Origin: Streptomyces sp. TLI_146
GTDB lineage: Bacteria > Actinomycetota > Actinomycetes > Streptomycetales > Streptomycetaceae
NCBI RefSeq assembly: GCF_002846415.1
Contig: NZ_PJMX01000001.1
Coordinates: 7,130,001-7,194,000 of the forward strand
Direction: 5' to 3'
DNA length: 64,000 nt
Both the position numbers and the translations under genes were made by a program. Below are positions 8,448 to 16,617 of the stretch, one piece after another. The first letter of the stretch is position 1. Each line of letters begins with the position of its first letter. A model generated the notes under the pieces. The model was not told where the DNA came from. It was given only the letters and a program-made list of their open reading frames with translations, and made no database searches.

Positions 8448-10455
8448 GCGGGGACCTCCAGAGGGTCGAGCTTGTTCGCTTTCCGGATCTCGTCGACGAT
8501 ACGGCCGATGATCTCCGTGATACCGAAGTCCTTCGGGGTGAATACGGCGGCCACGCCCGCCTGGCACAGCTCCTCGGCGTCCGCCGGCGGGATGATCCCC
8601 CGACGATCACCGGGATGTCGGGAGCGCCGGCCTCGCGCAGCCGCGCCAGCACGTCCGGGACCAGCTCGGCGTGCGAGCCGGACAGGATCGAGAGGCCCAC
8701 GCAGTGCACATCCTCCGCCAGGGCGGCGTTGACGATCTGCTCGGGGGTCAGCCGGATCCCCTGGTAGACCACCTCGAAACCGGCGTCACGCGCGCGTACG
8801 GCGATCTGCTCGGCGCCGTTGGAGTGCCCGTCCAGGCCCGGCTTGCCCACAAGGAGGCGCAGCCGGCCGGAGCCGAGCTCGTCGGCCGTACGGGTCACCT
8901 TCTCGCGCACCAGCGCCAGCGGCGTGCCCGCCTCGGCGGGGACCGCGACCGGAGCCGAGGAGACCCCGGTCGGCGCCCGGAACTCGCCGAAGACATCGCG
9001 CAGCGCCCAGGACCACTCGCCCGTGGTGACGCCCGCGCGGACGCACTCCAGGGTCGCGGCCATCAGGTTCTCCGACCCCGCGGCCGCCTTTTTCAGCGCG
9101 GCCAGCGCCTCCGAGGCCCGGGCCTCGTCCCGGTTGTCCCGCCACTCGTGCAGCTTGGCCACCACCCGCGCCTCGTTCGCCGGGTCCACCGTCATGATCG
9201 CGGTGTCCAGGTCGGAGGTGAGCGGGTTGGGCTCGGTCGACTCGTAGCAGTTGACGCCGACGATCTTCTCCTCGCCGCCCTCGATACGGGCCCGGCGCTC
9301 GGCGTGCGAGGAGACCAGCTGCGACTTGAGGTAGCCGGACTCGACGGCCGCCATCGCGCCGCCCATCTGCTGGATCCGCTCGATCTCGGCCAGGCACTCC
9401 TCGACCAGCGAGTCCACCTTGGCCTCGATGACGTGCGACCCGGCGAAGATGTCCTCGTACTCCAGCAGGTCGCTCTCGTGCGCCAGGACCTGCTGGATGC
9501 GCAGCGACCACTGCTGGTCCCAGGGGCGCGGCAGGCCGAGCGCCTCGTTCCAGGCGGGGAGCTGGACGGCCCGCGCGCGGGCGTCCTTCGACAGCGTCAC
9601 GGCCAGCATCTCCAGGACGATCCGCTGGACGTTGTTCTCCGGCTGCGCCTCGGTCAGACCCAGCGAGTTGACCTGCACGCCGTAGCGGAAGCGGCGCTGC
9701 TTGGCGTCCTCGATGCCGTACCGCTCGCGCGTCACCTGGTCCCAGATGCGGCCGAACGCCCGCATCTTGCACATCTCCTCGATGAACCGGACACCCGCGT
9801 TCACGAAGAACGAGATCCGCGCGACCACCTCGCCCTTGCGGTCCTCGGGCACCTGCCCGGACGCGAATACCGCGTCGAGCACGGCGATCGCGGTGGACAT
9901 CGCGTACGAGATCTCCTGGACCGGGGTGGCCCCCGCCTCCTGGAGGTGGTAGCTGCAGATGTTGATCGGGTTCCACTTGGGGATGTGGTTGACCGTGTAC
10001 GTGATCATGTCGGTGGTCAGCCGCAGCGACGGACCGGGCGGGAAGACGTGCGTCCCGCGCGACAGGTACTCCTTGACGATGTCGTTCTGCGTCGTGCCCT
10101 GCAGCTTGGTGATGTCGGCGCCCTGCTCCTCGGCGACCACCTGGTACATGGCCAGCAGCCACATCGCGGTGGCGTTGATGGTCATCGAGGTGTTCATCTG
10201 CTCCAGGGGGATGTCCTGGAACAGCCGCCGCATGTCACCGAGATGGGACACCGGGACCCCGACCCGGCCCACCTCGCCGCGGGCGAGGATGTGGTCCGGG
10301 TCGTAGCCGGTCTGCGTGGGCAGGTCGAAGGCGACCGACAGGCCGGTCTGGCCCTTGGCGAGGTTGCGCCGGTAGAGCTCGTTGGACGCCTCGGCGGTCG
10401 AGTGACCGGCGTACGTCCGCATGAGCCAGGGCCGGTCCTTGTGACGCTCAGTCAT
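8444..10455 (-). pseudogene. ecm: ethylmalonyl-CoA mutase (MeaA type), frame broken by one missing G, probably a sequence error
   Basis: An adenosylcobalamin-dependent mutase converting ethylmalonyl-CoA to methylsuccinyl-CoA. The N-terminal barrel begins MTERHKDRPWLMRTYAGHS and contains LPTQTGYDPDH. The C-terminal cobalamin domain has the DxHxxG motif in KPGLDGHSNGAEQ. The frame fails in the cobalamin domain at a run of five C (8597-8601; G on the coding strand). Adding one G restores IVGGIIPPADAEELC and a normal end DPLEVPA with TGA at 8444-8446, overlapping mcl. Corrected length is 670 residues, normal for the family. As given, about the last 50 residues are lost, including part of the cobalamin site. 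Start ATG 10455 has GGAG upstream. Confidence 0.85.
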
Positions 10456-10469
10456 ATGTCGCTCCGTGC

Positions 10470-11807
10470 TCAGATGTTGCGGAAGCGGTTGATGGCGTCG
10501 AGGTGCTGGGCGCGGAGTTCGTGGTCGCGGACGCCGAGGCCTTCGCGCGGCGCGAGGGCGAGGACGCCGACCTTGCCCTGGTGCAGGTTGCGGTGGACGT
10601 CGTAGGCGGCCTGCCCGGTCTCTTCGAGGCTGTAGACCTTGGAGAGGGTGGGGTGGATCTTGCCCTTGGCGATGAGGCGGTTGGCCTCCCAGGCCTCGCG
10701 GTAGTTGGCGAAGTGCGAGCCGATGATGCGCTTCAGGGACATCCACAGGTAGCGGTTGTCGTACTCGTGCATGTAGCCCGAGGTGGAGGCGCAGGTGGTG
10801 ATGGTGCCGCCCTTGCGGGTGACGTACACACTGGCGCCGAAGGTCTCGCGGCCGGGGTGCTCGAAGACGATGTCGATGTCCTCGCCGCCGGTCAGCTCGC
10901 GGATGCGCTTGCCGAAGCGCTTCCACTCCTTCGGGTCCTGGGTGTGCTCGTCCTTCCAGAACTTGTAGCCCTCGGCGTTGCGGTCGATGACCGCCTCGGC
11001 GCCCATGGCGCGGCAGATGTCGGCCTTCTCCGGGCTGGAGACGACACAGATCGGCGTGGCGCCGCCGGCCAGCGCGAACTGCGTGGCGTACGAGCCGAGT
11101 CCACCGCTCGCGCCCCAGATCAGGACGTTGTCGCCCTGCTTCATACCGGCGCCGTTGCGGGAGACGAGCTGGCGGTAGGCGGTGGAGTTCACCAGACCGG
11201 GCGCCGCCGCCTCCTCCCACGACAGGTGGGCGGGCTTGGGCATCAGCTGGTTGGACTTGACCAGCGCGATCTCGGCGAGGCCGCCGAAGTTGGTCTCGAA
11301 GCCCCAGATGCGCTGCTCGGGGTCGAGCATGGTGTCGTTGTGGCCGTCGGAGGACTCCAGCTCCACCGACAGGCAGTGCGCCACGACCTCGTCGCCGGGC
11401 TGCCAGGCGTTGACACCCGGCCCGGTGCGCAGGACGACGCCCGCCAGGTCCGAACCGATCACGTGGTACGGCAGGTCGTGGCGCTTGGTGAGCTCGCTGA
11501 GCCGGCCGTAGCGCTCCAGGAAGTTGAAGGTGGACACCGGCTCGAAGATCGAGGTCCACACCGAGTTGTAGTTGACCGAGGAGGCCATGACGGCCACCAG
11601 GGCCTCGCCCGGGCCGAGTTCGGGCACCGGCACCTCGTCCAGGTGGATCGACTTGCGCGGGTCCTTGTCCCGGGTGGTGAGCCCGGCGAACATCTCCGCC
11701 TCGTCCTTGTGCACGGTGATCGCGCGGTACGACTCGGGGATGGGCAGAGCCGCGATGTCGGCGGCGGTGCTGTCCTGCGACTGAATCGCGTCCAGGATTT
11801 CCTTCAC
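10470..11807 (-). CDS. ccr: crotonyl-CoA carboxylase/reductase
   Basis: A 445-residue medium-chain dehydrogenase/reductase family enzyme that reductively carboxylates crotonyl-CoA to (2S)-ethylmalonyl-CoA with NADPH and CO2. It is the committing step of the ethylmalonyl-CoA pathway and a source of ethylmalonyl-CoA extender units. Seen are YRAITVHKDEAEMFAG near the N-terminus, the zinc-less MDR core, and the NADPH loop WGASGGLGSYATQFAL. C-terminal DAINRFRNI is as in Streptomyces Ccr. Start is GTG 11807 with GGAGG 8 nt upstream. It opens the ccr-ecm-mcl-mch-mcd operon, preceded by a TetR-type operator/promoter at 12018-12060 and a leader of about 200 nt. Confidence 0.95.
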   Translation of the reverse strand: MKEILDAIQSQDSTAADIAALPIPESYRAITVHKDEAEMFAGLTTRDKDPRKSIHLDEVPVPELGPGEALVAVMASSVNYNSVWTSIFEPVSTFNFLERYGRLSELTKRHDLPYHVIGSDLAGVVLRTGPGVNAWQPGDEVVAHCLSVELESSDGHNDTMLDPEQRIWGFETNFGGLAEIALVKSNQLMPKPAHLSWEEAAAPGLVNSTAYRQLVSRNGAGMKQGDNVLIWGASGGLGSYATQFALAGGATPICVVSSPEKADICRAMGAEAVIDRNAEGYKFWKDEHTQDPKEWKRFGKRIRELTGGEDIDIVFEHPGRETFGASVYVTRKGGTITTCASTSGYMHEYDNRYLWMSLKRIIGSHFANYREAWEANRLIAKGKIHPTLSKVYSLEETGQAAYDVHRNLHQGKVGVLALAPREGLGVRDHELRAQHLDAINRFRNI

Positions 11808-12017
11808 GGTGTTGCCTCCGGCGAAGCGCGTTGGGAACGCTGAGGGGACTGCTGCTGTGGAGGTGTGCCGTCGGTTCGGCGGTACTACGGGATCGGCGGC
11901 GCCTGGTGGGCGCGGGAGGGTGCCTGTGACGCAGGCGTCCGGGCGCGCTCGCTGGAAAGCTTGCGGGGACAGCCGGCGTACGAAAGGTCTCTGCACGCCG
12001 GCCGCCCGGACAACATC

Positions 12018-12060
12018 AACGTATGGCACGCAGTGCCAGTCGGCAAGACACCGCGTGCCA
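12018..12060 (-). promoter_or_regulatory. ccr promoter with two TetR-type palindromic operators
   Basis: On the minus strand a -35 TTGCCG (12041-12046) and a -10 TACGTT (12018-12023) are separated by exactly 17 bp (12024-12040). The perfect palindrome TGGCAC-GCA-GTGCCA (12024-12038) fills that spacer. A second, imperfect copy (GACAC-CGC-GTGCC, 12047-12059) lies just upstream; the two centres are 22 bp apart, about two helical turns. This arrangement would let the TetR protein encoded at 12206-13024 block transcription of the ethylmalonyl-CoA operon, perhaps until an acyl-CoA is bound. The regulator-site pairing is inference. Confidence 0.65.
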
Positions 12061-12150
12061 ACAATTTCTCTCAATTGCGTAATGACCTGCACGGATGAGC
12101 GATGATCGATCGATTCCGCTTGCGGAATGCCCTCGGGAGCCGGGAACGAC

Positions 12151-12177
12151 GAAAGCCGCCCCAATGGGGCGGCTTTC
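12151..12177 (-). terminator. perfect 12-bp hairpin after the TetR gene
   Basis: GAAAGCCGCCCC (12151-12162) and its exact complement (12166-12177) are separated by AAT, about 28 nt past the TetR stop. The A/T ends of the stem give a T-rich tail on either strand, so it could work in both directions. It separates the TetR gene from the ccr promoter. Confidence 0.8.
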
Positions 12178-12205
12178 ATCCGGATGCACCAGATTCCGTA
12201 CGGTT

Positions 12206-13024
12206 TCAGCGCTGCCGGAGCGCCTTCTTGATCGACTGCATGATCTCGTCCAGCGGCGCGTCCGTCCGCGCCACCGCGACCAGCACCTCGTCGCTGGTGG
12301 AGACGGACGCGGCGGCGGGCTTCGGCTCGGCGGTGCGGCCCGCCCCGATCCCGGAGCCGAAGGTGTCCCGGACGATCGCGAAGGCGTGGTCGAGCTGGGT
12401 CTCGACGTCGCCCTGGCCGCCCGCCCGCAGCCAGCGCCGCAGCACGTGGTTGTGCGCGGTGACGACCGCCGAGGCGGCGACCTCCGCGAGCAGCGGGTCG
12501 TCGTTGCCCGCGTGGTGCTCGTGCTCGTCGAAGTGGCCGAGCAGATAGCGGGTGAAGAGCCGCTCGTAGCGGGCGACCGAGGCGATCTCGGCCTCCCGCA
12601 GGGTGGGCACCTCGCGGGTCAGCTTGTAGCGCGCCACGGAGACCGAGGGGGAGGAGGCGTACATCTTCATGACCTCCTTGATCCCCCGGCACACCGTGTC
12701 CAGCGGATGCTCGTGCGGGGGCGCGGCGTTGAGCACCGCCTCGGCCCGTACGAGGGTGTCGTCGTGGTCGGGGAAGATCGCCTCTTCCTTGGAGCGGAAG
12801 TGGCGGAAGAAGGTGCGGCGGGCGACCCCGGCGCGGGCCGCGATCTCGTCGACCGTGGTGGCCTCGTACCCCTTGGCCGAGAAGAGCTCCATTGCCGCGG
12901 CCGCCAGCTCGCGGCGCATTTTGAGCCGCTGGGCGGCCGCGCGGCTGCCGGCGGCACTTTCCGGGGCGTCGGGCGTGGCGGACGTTCGGGTCGGCCGTTT
13001 CGATGAGGCAGCGGGCTGGGGCAT
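12206..13024 (-). CDS. TetR/AcrR family transcriptional regulator
   Basis: A 272-residue regulator with an N-terminal TetR helix-turn-helix at about residues 42-81 (AAMELFSAKGYEATTVDEIA, then VARRTFFRHFRSKE). A Ser/Thr/Pro-rich N-terminal extension of about 30 residues precedes it, and a long ligand domain ends in a charged tail. The position directly upstream of ccr, with matching palindromes in the ccr promoter, makes it the likely controller of the ethylmalonyl-CoA operon. I chose ATG 13024 because a -10-like TACGTT (13031-13036) ends 6 nt before it, suggesting a leaderless message; ATG 13042 is the alternative. A CTGCA-TATG-TGCAG palindrome at 13037-13050 overlaps its own promoter. Confidence 0.88.
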   Translation of the reverse strand: MPQPAASSKRPTRTSATPDAPESAAGSRAAAQRLKMRRELAAAAMELFSAKGYEATTVDEIAARAGVARRTFFRHFRSKEEAIFPDHDDTLVRAEAVLNAAPPHEHPLDTVCRGIKEVMKMYASSPSVSVARYKLTREVPTLREAEIASVARYERLFTRYLLGHFDEHEHHAGNDDPLLAEVAASAVVTAHNHVLRRWLRAGGQGDVETQLDHAFAIVRDTFGSGIGAGRTAEPKPAAASVSTSDEVLVAVARTDAPLDEIMQSIKKALRQR

Positions 13025-13105
13025 GGACCGAACGTACTGCATATGTGCAGGAAGTCGCGCTCGCGGGGGCGGACCGCCCGACGGATCGAGCAGCCCGCCC
13101 CAGCC

Positions 13106-13130
13106 CTCCCCCGGCCGGTGGGCGGGGGAG
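13106..13130 (-). terminator. hairpin after the 3-hydroxyacyl-CoA dehydrogenase gene
   Basis: CTCCCCCG (13106-13113) pairs with CGGGGGAG (13123-13130) across a 9-nt loop, 10 nt past the stop of the dehydrogenase gene. There is no U-tract. Confidence 0.55.
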
Positions 13131-13139
13131 CCCCACGGC

Positions 13140-14921
13140 TCAGCGCCGGGCATACTCGCGGAATCCACGGCCCGTCTTGCGGCCCAGGCACCCGGCCGCG
13201 ACCAGGTGCTCAAGGAGCGGGGCGGGCGCGAGGCCCGGGTCGCGGAACTCGGCGTGCAGCACCTTCTCGATGGCCAGGGACACATCGAGGCCGACCACGT
13301 CGAGGAGTTCGAACGGCCCCATCGGGTAGCCGCCGCCGAGCCGCATCGCCGCGTCGATGTCGTCCAGCGAGGCGTAGTGCTCCTGGACCATCTTGATCGC
13401 GTTGTTGAGGTACGGGAAGAGCAGCGCGTTCACGATGAACCCGGCCCGGTCCCCGCAGTCCACCGGGTGCTTGCGGATCTTCGCGGTGACCTGGCGGACG
13501 GTGGCGTGCACCTCGTCCGAGGTCAGGACCGTACGGACCACCTCGACCAGCTTCATCGCGGGCGCCGGGTTGAAGAAGTGCATCCCGATGACGTCCTGCG
13601 GGCGCGAGGTGGCGCGGGCGCAGGCGACGACCGGCAGCGAGGACGTGGTGGTGGCGAGCACCGCGCCCGGCTTGCAGATCTTGTCCAGGGACGCGAACAG
13701 CTGCTGCTTGACCCCCAGGTCCTCGGCGACCGCCTCGACGGCGAGGTCCACCTCGGCGAAGGCCTCAAGGGCACCGGCCGGGGTGATGCGGGACAGCGTC
13801 TCGTCGCGGGCCTCGGCGGACATCCGCCCCTTGTCGACAGAGCGCGAAAGCGACTTGGCGATACGGGACTTGGCGGTCTCGGCCTTCTCCAGGCCGCGCG
13901 CGGCGAGCACCACGTCGTACCCGGCCTTGGCGAAGACCTCGGCGATGCCGGAGGCCATGGTCCCGGATCCGGCCACGCCGACCGAGCGGATCTCGCGGCC
14001 GCCGCCCGTGCCCGCGATCGTGGCGGGCGTCTGGGCGTCGGCCACCACCGTGGCACTGCCCGGGGCCTCGTACGTGTAGAAGCCGCGGCCCGCCTTGCGG
14101 CCGGTCAGGCCCGCCTCGGCGAGCTGGCCGAGGATGGGCGCGGGGGCGTGCAGCCGGTCGTGCGAGTCGGTGTACATCGCCTCCAGGACCGTGCGGGCGG
14201 TGTCGATGCCGATCAGGTCGAGCAGTTCCAGCGGGCCCATCGGCAGCCCGCAGCCCAGCTTCATCGCGGCGTCGATGTCCTCGCGGGAGGCGTACTTCGA
14301 CTCGTACATCGCGGCGGCCTGGTTGAGGTACCCGAAGAGCAGCCCGTCCGCGACGAAGCCCGGGCGGTCGCCGACCGCGACCGGCTCCTTGCCCAGGTCC
14401 AGGGCGAGCCGGGTGACCGCTTCCACGGCGGGCGGTGCGGTCAGCACCGAGGAGACCACCTCGACGAGCTTCATGGCCGGTGCCGGGTTGAAGAAGTGCA
14501 GGCCCAGGACGCGTTCGGGGTGCGAGGACTCGGCGGCGAGCCGGGTCACCGACAGGGCGTTGGTGCCGGTGGCCAGGATCGCGGTGGGCGCGACGATCGC
14601 GTCGAGCGCGGCGAACACCTGCTGCTTGAGCTCGTACGACTCGGGCACGACCTCGATGACCAGGTCGGCCTCGGCCGCCGCCTGGAGGTCGGTGAAGGTG
14701 CGGAACCGGGCGAGGACGTCGCGCCGCTCCTCCTCGGTGATGCGCTCGCGGGCCACGGCCCGGGCGGTGGACGCCTCCAGGGAGGCCACGGCCCGGCGGG
14801 CGGCCTGCTCGCTGATGTCGATGCCGATGACCTCGCGGCCCGCGCGGGCGAGCACGTCGGCGATGCCGGTGCCCATGGTGCCGAGACCGACCACGGCGAC
14901 GGTGTTCAGGGGGGTGTCCAT
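13140..14921 (-). CDS. tandem-duplicated 3-hydroxybutyryl-CoA dehydrogenase (two 3HCDH modules)
   Basis: A 593-residue protein made of two complete 3-hydroxyacyl-CoA dehydrogenase modules in tandem (about residues 1-285 and 300-593). Each has its own NAD-binding loop (GLGTMGTG in module 1, GSGTMASG in module 2), its own catalytic HFFNPAPAMKLVEVV stretch and its own C-terminal helical domain (MGPLELLD, MGPFELLD). It interconverts acetoacetyl-CoA and 3-hydroxybutyryl-CoA, feeding crotonyl-CoA to ccr. Module 2 has Ala where the third Gly of GxGxxG normally sits, so cofactor preference may differ. Start ATG 14921 has GGAG 7 nt upstream. A hairpin follows at 13106-13130. Confidence 0.92.
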   Translation of the reverse strand: MDTPLNTVAVVGLGTMGTGIADVLARAGREVIGIDISEQAARRAVASLEASTARAVARERITEEERRDVLARFRTFTDLQAAAEADLVIEVVPESYELKQQVFAALDAIVAPTAILATGTNALSVTRLAAESSHPERVLGLHFFNPAPAMKLVEVVSSVLTAPPAVEAVTRLALDLGKEPVAVGDRPGFVADGLLFGYLNQAAAMYESKYASREDIDAAMKLGCGLPMGPLELLDLIGIDTARTVLEAMYTDSHDRLHAPAPILGQLAEAGLTGRKAGRGFYTYEAPGSATVVADAQTPATIAGTGGGREIRSVGVAGSGTMASGIAEVFAKAGYDVVLAARGLEKAETAKSRIAKSLSRSVDKGRMSAEARDETLSRITPAGALEAFAEVDLAVEAVAEDLGVKQQLFASLDKICKPGAVLATTTSSLPVVACARATSRPQDVIGMHFFNPAPAMKLVEVVRTVLTSDEVHATVRQVTAKIRKHPVDCGDRAGFIVNALLFPYLNNAIKMVQEHYASLDDIDAAMRLGGGYPMGPFELLDVVGLDVSLAIEKVLHAEFRDPGLAPAPLLEHLVAAGCLGRKTGRGFREYARR

Positions 14922-15172
14922 CACGGGACTCCAGGGTGAGTGACGACTGAGGAGAGGGCGCACGCGGCCGGCGTCCGGCTGTCGCCAAGGCGTCGGTGAG
15001 GACGCGGGTGCGCGCGGCGGCGCACGGCGTGCGGGAGGTGAGTCGTGGTGGTGCTGAGGGCCGACGGACCCGGTCCCGGGGCCACGCCGTGAAACTGCCG
15101 AACCGACGAACACTCGCGGTGGCTGCGTCACCAGGCCACCGGAGTTCGCGGGGGGTACCCGCTCACATGAGA

Positions 15173-15187
15173 TTAACTGGTGAGTAA
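15173..15187 (-). promoter_or_regulatory. candidate operator/-10 region for the 3-hydroxyacyl-CoA dehydrogenase gene
   Basis: On the minus strand the site reads TTACTCACCAGTTAA, an imperfect palindrome that stands out in GC-rich surroundings. It overlaps a -10-like TAATCT. It resembles sites I associate with TetR-type fatty-acid degradation regulators, but the match is from memory. It lies about 250 bp before the dehydrogenase start, which would mean a long leader. Confidence 0.3.
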
Positions 15188-15253
15188 CGAGCGCGCCATA
15201 CCGCGGAGGCAGCCAGTCCATGTGATCTGGCTCGCCCTCGCGGCCGGGGCGTC

Positions 15254-15480
15254 GTTCGTCCGCGGACCGTGCTGGGTTGCTCGCGCAGTTCCCCGCGCCC
15301 CCGGCTGCCTGGGGGCGCGGGGAACTGCGCGAGAAGAGACCACGGCCCGCAGACGAACGAGGGTTTGAGGGGCGCGGGGAACGGCGCGAGCAACCCACCA
15401 CCGGCCCGCGGACGAAGCCCGGGCACCACAGGGGGCGCGGGGAACGGCGCGGGCAACTCACCACCGGCCCGCAGACAAAG
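15254..15480. repeat. cluster of four ~50-bp GGGGCGCGGGGAACTGCGCG repeats (units B1-B4)
   Basis: B1 is in reverse orientation (15254-15302). B2 (15311-15360), B3 (15369-15417) and B4 (15432-15480) are forward. B1 and B2 face each other across about 8 bp and can form a long hairpin. B3 and B4 have AACGGCGCG in place of AACTGCGCG. Each unit ends in a GCCCGC(A/G)GAC(G/A)AA stretch. Unlike the other clusters, this one lies between divergent genes. Confidence 0.8.
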
Positions 15481-15535
15481 ACCGGGCACAAACACCCCGC
15501 AGCGGAGGTCCGGCCCGGCCCACTACGCTTCCCGC

Positions 15536-16111
15536 ATGGACGAGGAGCTCCGGTCCTTGGCAGACCGGCTGCGGGACGAGGCCAGGGCGTCGGACGCGGT
15601 GCCGGCGTACGAACGGCTGCTCTCGACCGACGACCCGGACGAGCTCGCGGCCGTGCTCACCGAGCGCGAACGCCCCCTGTGGGCGCGGGAGATCGCGGCC
15701 TTCCGGCTCGGCTGCGCGGGGGACCGGCGCGCCTTCGAGGCGCTGGTGCTGCTGCTCAACCACCGGGACCCGGCGCGCTGTGTCTCCGCCGCGCACGCCC
15801 TGGCCCGGCTCGGCGACCCGCGCACGGCACGGGCGGCGGCCGCGCTCGCCACCAACCAGCTGCGCACCGCCTACGCCCTGCACCCCGTGCGGCTGCTCAC
15901 CGCGCTGCGCGCCCCCGAGGCCGTACCGGCGCTGATCACCACCCTGCGGCCGCTGCTCTCGCCCGACACCCCTTACTGGCGGGTGGCGCTCGCCTGCGTG
16001 GAGGGGCTGGGGGAGCTGGGCGACAAGCGCGCGGTCGAGGTCCTGGAGACGGCGCTGGCCCGCCCCCGGCTGGCGTCGGCGGCCGCCGTGGCGCTCAGGC
16101 GCATCGCGTAG
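15536..16111 (+). CDS. HEAT-repeat domain protein
   Basis: A 191-residue all-helical protein with HEAT-like repeats (for example LWAREIAAFRLGCAGDRRAF, then RCVSAAHALARLGDPRTA, then WRVALACVEGLGELGDKRAV). These usually form protein-binding scaffolds; the partner is unknown. Start ATG 15536 has no Shine-Dalgarno, but a -10-like TACGCT (15523-15528) ends 7 nt before it, so the message may be leaderless. Its last 139 nt overlap the antisense GNAT gene tail to tail. Confidence 0.75.
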   Translation: MDEELRSLADRLRDEARASDAVPAYERLLSTDDPDELAAVLTERERPLWAREIAAFRLGCAGDRRAFEALVLLLNHRDPARCVSAAHALARLGDPRTARAAAALATNQLRTAYALHPVRLLTALRAPEAVPALITTLRPLLSPDTPYWRVALACVEGLGELGDKRAVEVLETALARPRLASAAAVALRRIA

Positions 16112-16617
16112 CGCACCTCGGGCACCGCGACCCCGTCCACTACGAAGTCCTCCTCGGCGCCGTCCGGGGCGAACCCGGCGCGCTCGTAGAACCGCCGGGC
16201 CCGGTCGTTGGCCTTCAGCACCCACAGCAGCAGGCGCGGATACCCGTCGGCGGCCGCGCGGGCGGTCAGCTCGGCCGCCAACAGCCGCCCGGCGCCCGTG
16301 GACCAGTGGCCGGGGTGCACATACAGGGCATACAGCTCGCCGTCGGCCGTCCGCCTACCGCCGTCCTCCCGGTACGGCCCGTAGCAGCCCCAGCCGATCA
16401 CCTCGCCCGCCCGTTCGGCAATCACGTTGACCACAGAGCCGTCGCCGTCGGTCAGATGCTCCCGGCGGCGCTCGGCGTCGCGCTCGACGCTCAGACCGTC
16501 CAGGTACGGCTGCGGGACCAGACCCCGGTAGGCGGTCCGCCATCCCTCGATACGCACGGCCGCGACCGCCTCGCAGTCGGCCGCGGTCATGTCCCGTACG
16601 CGGAGGTCCGTGCTCAA
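15973..16617 (-). CDS. GNAT family N-acetyltransferase
   Basis: A 214-residue Gcn5-related acyltransferase. The fold is visible from the first strand (LRVRDMTAADCEAVAAVR) through the acetyl-CoA loop area (YVHPGHWSTGAGRLLAAEL) to ANDRARRFYERAGFAPDG. Substrate is unknown. The start is probably TTG 16617, whose TTGA overlaps the RidA-like stop; an ATG at 16590 would cut the first beta strand. After the natural-looking domain end VRYAMRL the frame continues for about 40 Ser/Ala/Arg-rich residues. These are antisense to the HEAT gene and are probably a fortuitous tail caused by lack of a nearer stop. Confidence 0.8.
   Translation of the reverse strand: MSTDLRVRDMTAADCEAVAAVRIEGWRTAYRGLVPQPYLDGLSVERDAERRREHLTDGDGSVVNVIAERAGEVIGWGCYGPYREDGGRRTADGELYALYVHPGHWSTGAGRLLAAELTARAAADGYPRLLLWVLKANDRARRFYERAGFAPDGAEEDFVVDGVAVPEVRYAMRLSATAAADASRGRASAVSRTSTARLSPSSPSPSTQASATRQ

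Larger units (their letters stand above)
11808..12205. other. 398-bp intergenic region: leader and promoter of ccr, terminator of the TetR gene
   Basis: No gene is supported here. It holds the probable ccr promoter with two palindromes (12018-12060), an untranslated leader of about 200 nt toward ccr in which I recognise no riboswitch, and a strong hairpin (12151-12177) after the TetR gene. The stretch 12000-12110 is clearly less GC-rich than its surroundings, as expected for a regulatory region. Confidence 0.7.
14922..15535. other. 614-bp intergenic region: leader of the dehydrogenase gene and a repeat cluster
   Basis: Between divergent genes. I find no supportable gene. It contains an AT-rich palindromic site (15173-15187), four copies of the dispersed ~50-bp repeat (15254-15480) and the start-proximal promoter of the HEAT-repeat gene. 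Open frames here are continuations of GC-rich frames and have no ribosome site or family similarity. Confidence 0.6.

Noticed and set aside
7366..11559. A continuous minus-strand frame joining ccr-antiframe, ecm and mcl-antiframe into one 1397-residue protein
   Set aside because: Only the middle (ecm) part has homology. The extension arises because GC-rich frames lack stops and because of the G-run frameshift at 8597-8601.
11808..12010. Cobalamin riboswitch in the leader of the ccr-ecm operon
   Set aside because: The mutase uses cobalamin and the leader is long, but I see no B12-box-like sequence or convincing fold.
15254..15480. CRISPR array
   Set aside because: The repeats are about 50 bp, imperfect, in both orientations, with spacers of only 8-14 bp, and no cas gene is present.
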